From the NCBI RefSeq assembly GCF_016820445.1, contig NZ_JADHDT010000003.1, positions 310,001 through 374,000 of the forward strand: DNA of 64,000 nucleotides. The letters run 5' to 3'. The notes beneath the pieces are model-generated. The model searched no databases, was not told the origin of the DNA, and saw only the letters and a program-made list of their open reading frames with translations. This DNA is from Sphingomonas beigongshangi. Lineage in GTDB: Bacteria > Pseudomonadota > Alphaproteobacteria > Sphingomonadales > Sphingomonadaceae. The translations under genes and the position numbers were made by a program. Positions 62,462 through 64,000 of the stretch are shown in pieces. Within the stretch, counting starts at the first letter, position 1; the number at the start of each line of letters is the position of its first letter.

Positions 62462-63559
62462 CTACGACTTGTGAGACGCCCGATAGGCACTCGGCGATCG
62501 ACCGTAGCGTCGCTGAAAGGCGCGGTTGAAGCTGGCCTTTGACGCGAACCCGGCGTCGAGCGCGATCACGAGCAGCGGGCGCGGATCGTCTGCCGCCAGC
62601 GCGGCCGCGACATCCTCACATCTCAGGCCGTTGACGAATGCGGAAAATCCAGTGCCCAACCCCTCGTTGAGTGCGCGCGACAGATAGCTCTCATTGGTTG
62701 CCAGCAAGGCGGCCAAGCGGCGCAACGTCAGCTCGTCGTCGCGGTGCCAGCCCGCCTCCCGCGTGCGCCTCGCCCATTCCAGCCCCTGTGCCTGCCAGTC
62801 CCGCCCCGGGAGCGACGATATCTCGGGTATCCGCAGCGCGTCGAGCGTCGGGAACGGCAGCACAAGGAAGCGCCAGCCGGCGATGCCGAGATACAGCGCG
62901 AACCCCGCGACGGCCGCGTAGAGCGGCATCAACCCGGTATAGCCGAGCGGTATCGCCGCATCGACGAGCAACCAGCCCGCCCAGACGATCGCCAACAGCG
63001 GATAGGCGGTGGCGGCATGCGTCAGCCAGGCGGTCGCGAACCGCGCGTCGTCGCTACGCTCCTGCGACAGGGCGAGGCGGTAACGGCGGAGCAGGCGAAT
63101 GATCCAGACGCCGTAGACGACGAAGCTGATCGCCAGCAGCAGCGCGGCGATCATGTCCCCGGCTGTGAAGGCGAGGTCCGCCCAAAGGTGCTTTAGCGGC
63201 GTCGGCAGCAGGAAAGCGGCGGTTTGGTAAGTGAACTGGACCGCGCCGGGGAGCAGATGCCGCCAGGCCAAAGCTGGCCAGCGACCGTACACCAAAGCGA
63301 ATGCATGTAGGTAGAGCAGCGGCGGTACGAGGAGCGCGTTGGAGAAGGGTGCGTAGGTTAGCCACCACCACCGATCGTAGAAGCCGGCGAACCCGATCAG
63401 CCAAGGGACGAAGACGCCCGTCATGACGACCAGGAGTGCCGCGAGCGTGCGCGATGCCGGCCGGTTGCGCAGAGAGATCCAAAGCCCCGCCGCCAGCGGC
63501 AGCAGGATCGCCGCCGCTACCGCGAGAACTGCCGTGCGCCATCCGAAGACCAGATCCAT
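62462..63559 (-). CDS. membrane-anchored AraC-family regulator
   Basis: This 365-residue protein has an N-terminal half with about seven membrane helices (for example VLAVAAAILLPLAAGLWI, LAALLVVMTGVFVPWLIGFA, IVWAGWLLVDAAIPLGYTG, LYAAVAGFALYLGIAGWRF). The C-terminal half is an AraC DNA-binding domain: LTLRRLAALLATNESYLSRA, LNEGLGTGFSAFVNGLRCED, and the second helix-turn-helix in IALDAGFASKASFNRAFQRR. The end YGRSPSAYRA is typical. It would sense a membrane or external cue. The S41-like gene follows on the same strand after 83 bp and is a likely target. Confidence 0.88.
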   Translation of the reverse strand: MDLVFGWRTAVLAVAAAILLPLAAGLWISLRNRPASRTLAALLVVMTGVFVPWLIGFAGFYDRWWWLTYAPFSNALLVPPLLYLHAFALVYGRWPALAWRHLLPGAVQFTYQTAAFLLPTPLKHLWADLAFTAGDMIAALLLAISFVVYGVWIIRLLRRYRLALSQERSDDARFATAWLTHAATAYPLLAIVWAGWLLVDAAIPLGYTGLMPLYAAVAGFALYLGIAGWRFLVLPFPTLDALRIPEISSLPGRDWQAQGLEWARRTREAGWHRDDELTLRRLAALLATNESYLSRALNEGLGTGFSAFVNGLRCEDVAAALAADDPRPLLVIALDAGFASKASFNRAFQRRYGRSPSAYRASHKS

Positions 63560-63830
63560 CGGTTCAGCGTAACCTCACGGCCGCCAAGCGCTAGCGGCCG
63601 ACGCATGAAATCCGATCGCTCGCATGCGAAGGCGGCGTCCAGACGCCGCTTCCCGCCTCTCGAACGTGTCATTTGTCTCTGTCGCAGACGGCGGGAGCGC
63701 GGGAAACGGAGCGCTGCACGTGATCAGCCACGACGCCCGCTTCCTGAACGCGATCGGTATCGAGCGGGCTGTGGCCCTCACCGACATCAAAGAGGATGCC
63801 GCCACGCCAGACCTTGGTTAGGGTGGCGCG
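63560..63830. promoter_or_regulatory. divergent promoter region, AraC regulator and monooxygenase
   Basis: This 271-bp gap separates the AraC-type gene (minus) from the FAD monooxygenase start (plus). It must hold both promoters. A short plus-strand frame at 63624-63821 has no ribosome site or family resemblance. No clear operator palindrome was recognised. Confidence 0.35.
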
Positions 63831-64000
63831 ATGCAGCGCCTTCACATTGCCATAGCCGGTTGTGGCCCGGCGGGCCTCGCCACGGCGCTGCTGCTGCACC
63901 GCGACGGTCACCATGTCACGCTGTTCGAGCGGTTCGATGCGCCGCGCCCGGTGGGGTCGGGACTGATGATCCAGCCGACCGGCTTCGCCGTCCTGCGCGA
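63831..64000 (+). CDS. FAD-dependent monooxygenase, N-terminal part (runs off the window)
   Basis: About 56 codons are visible, beginning MQRLHIAIAGCGPAGLATAL, the dinucleotide-binding loop GxGPAGL of UbiH/PHBH-type flavoprotein hydroxylases. HHVTLFERFDAPRPVGSG follows, with the Glu that binds FAD ribose, and then LMIQPTGFAVLR. AGGG precedes the ATG. The remainder and thus the substrate lie beyond the right edge. Confidence 0.88.
   Translation, partial: MQRLHIAIAGCGPAGLATALLLHRDGHHVTLFERFDAPRPVGSGLMIQPTGFAVLR

Noticed and set aside
63624..63821. A 65-codon plus-strand frame before the monooxygenase
   Set aside because: It has no ribosome site and no recognisable sequence, and it occupies a divergent promoter region.
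1..64000. Insertion sequences, prophage, CRISPR arrays, tRNA or rRNA genes, riboswitches
   Set aside because: No transposase, integrase, phage structural gene, regularly spaced repeat, tRNA-like or rRNA-like sequence, or recognisable cobalamin or other riboswitch was seen by eye. A covariance-model scan could still find a structured RNA.

Overview
This window looks like chromosomal DNA from a high-GC alphaproteobacterium, most likely Sphingomonas or a close relative (Sphingomonadales). That is inferred from gene content and style. There are TonB-dependent receptors of the Caulobacter/Xanthomonas type, each beside secreted glycoside hydrolases. Operons are tightly packed with ATGA overlaps. 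Short hairpin repeats sit between genes. No rRNA, tRNA, CRISPR array, integrase or transposase was seen.

Layout. Positions 1-4.7 kb hold the start of an RND efflux operon with its divergent TetR repressor, a UDP-glucuronate 4-epimerase, phenylalanine hydroxylase and two small conserved genes. From 4.4 to 11.2 kb, a glycerophosphodiesterase and a lipoprotein are followed by a molybdenum aldehyde oxidoreductase operon (paoABC-like) with its XdhC and MocA maturation factors. From 11.3 to 16.3 kb, on the minus strand, lies a MacAB-TolC-type export operon. From 16.4 to 25.5 kb, also on the minus strand, lies a complete propionyl-CoA to succinyl-CoA module (pccB, epimerase, mutase, biotin synthase, pccA). 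It is interrupted by a ribbon-helix-helix/coiled-coil gene pair and a small membrane protein.

From 25.7 to 39 kb the window turns to carbohydrates. There is a GH39-type enzyme, a secreted beta-propeller/phosphoesterase, and an arabinan locus: four secreted hydrolases on the minus strand facing a TonB receptor plus a GH43 enzyme on the plus strand. After a phosphatase pair (39-41 kb) comes glycerol use (glpK divergent from glpD-glpR, 41-45 kb). From 45 to 56.5 kb lies a hexuronate/glucuronide locus: an ExuT-like transporter, GH31, a FadR-type GntR regulator, a TonB receptor, a secreted hydrolase, mannonate dehydratase and a GH2 beta-glucuronidase. The same operator-like sequence lies before both the transporter and the receptor. 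The tail (56.8-64 kb) has a short-chain dehydrogenase behind a candidate EcfG stress promoter, a bacterial GH47 alpha-mannosidase, three small genes, an S41-like protease, a membrane-anchored AraC regulator and the start of an FAD monooxygenase.

How it fits together. The two polysaccharide loci each couple outer-membrane uptake to periplasmic hydrolysis. The glucuronide locus feeds hexuronate into the mannonate/KDG route, although the isomerase and fructuronate reductase are not in this window. The propionate operon encodes its own biotin supply for the carboxylase. The most unusual signals are a palindromic repeat read through in frame inside pccA, the regulator-like pair inside the propionate operon, the paired GntR operators, and the GH47 enzyme.
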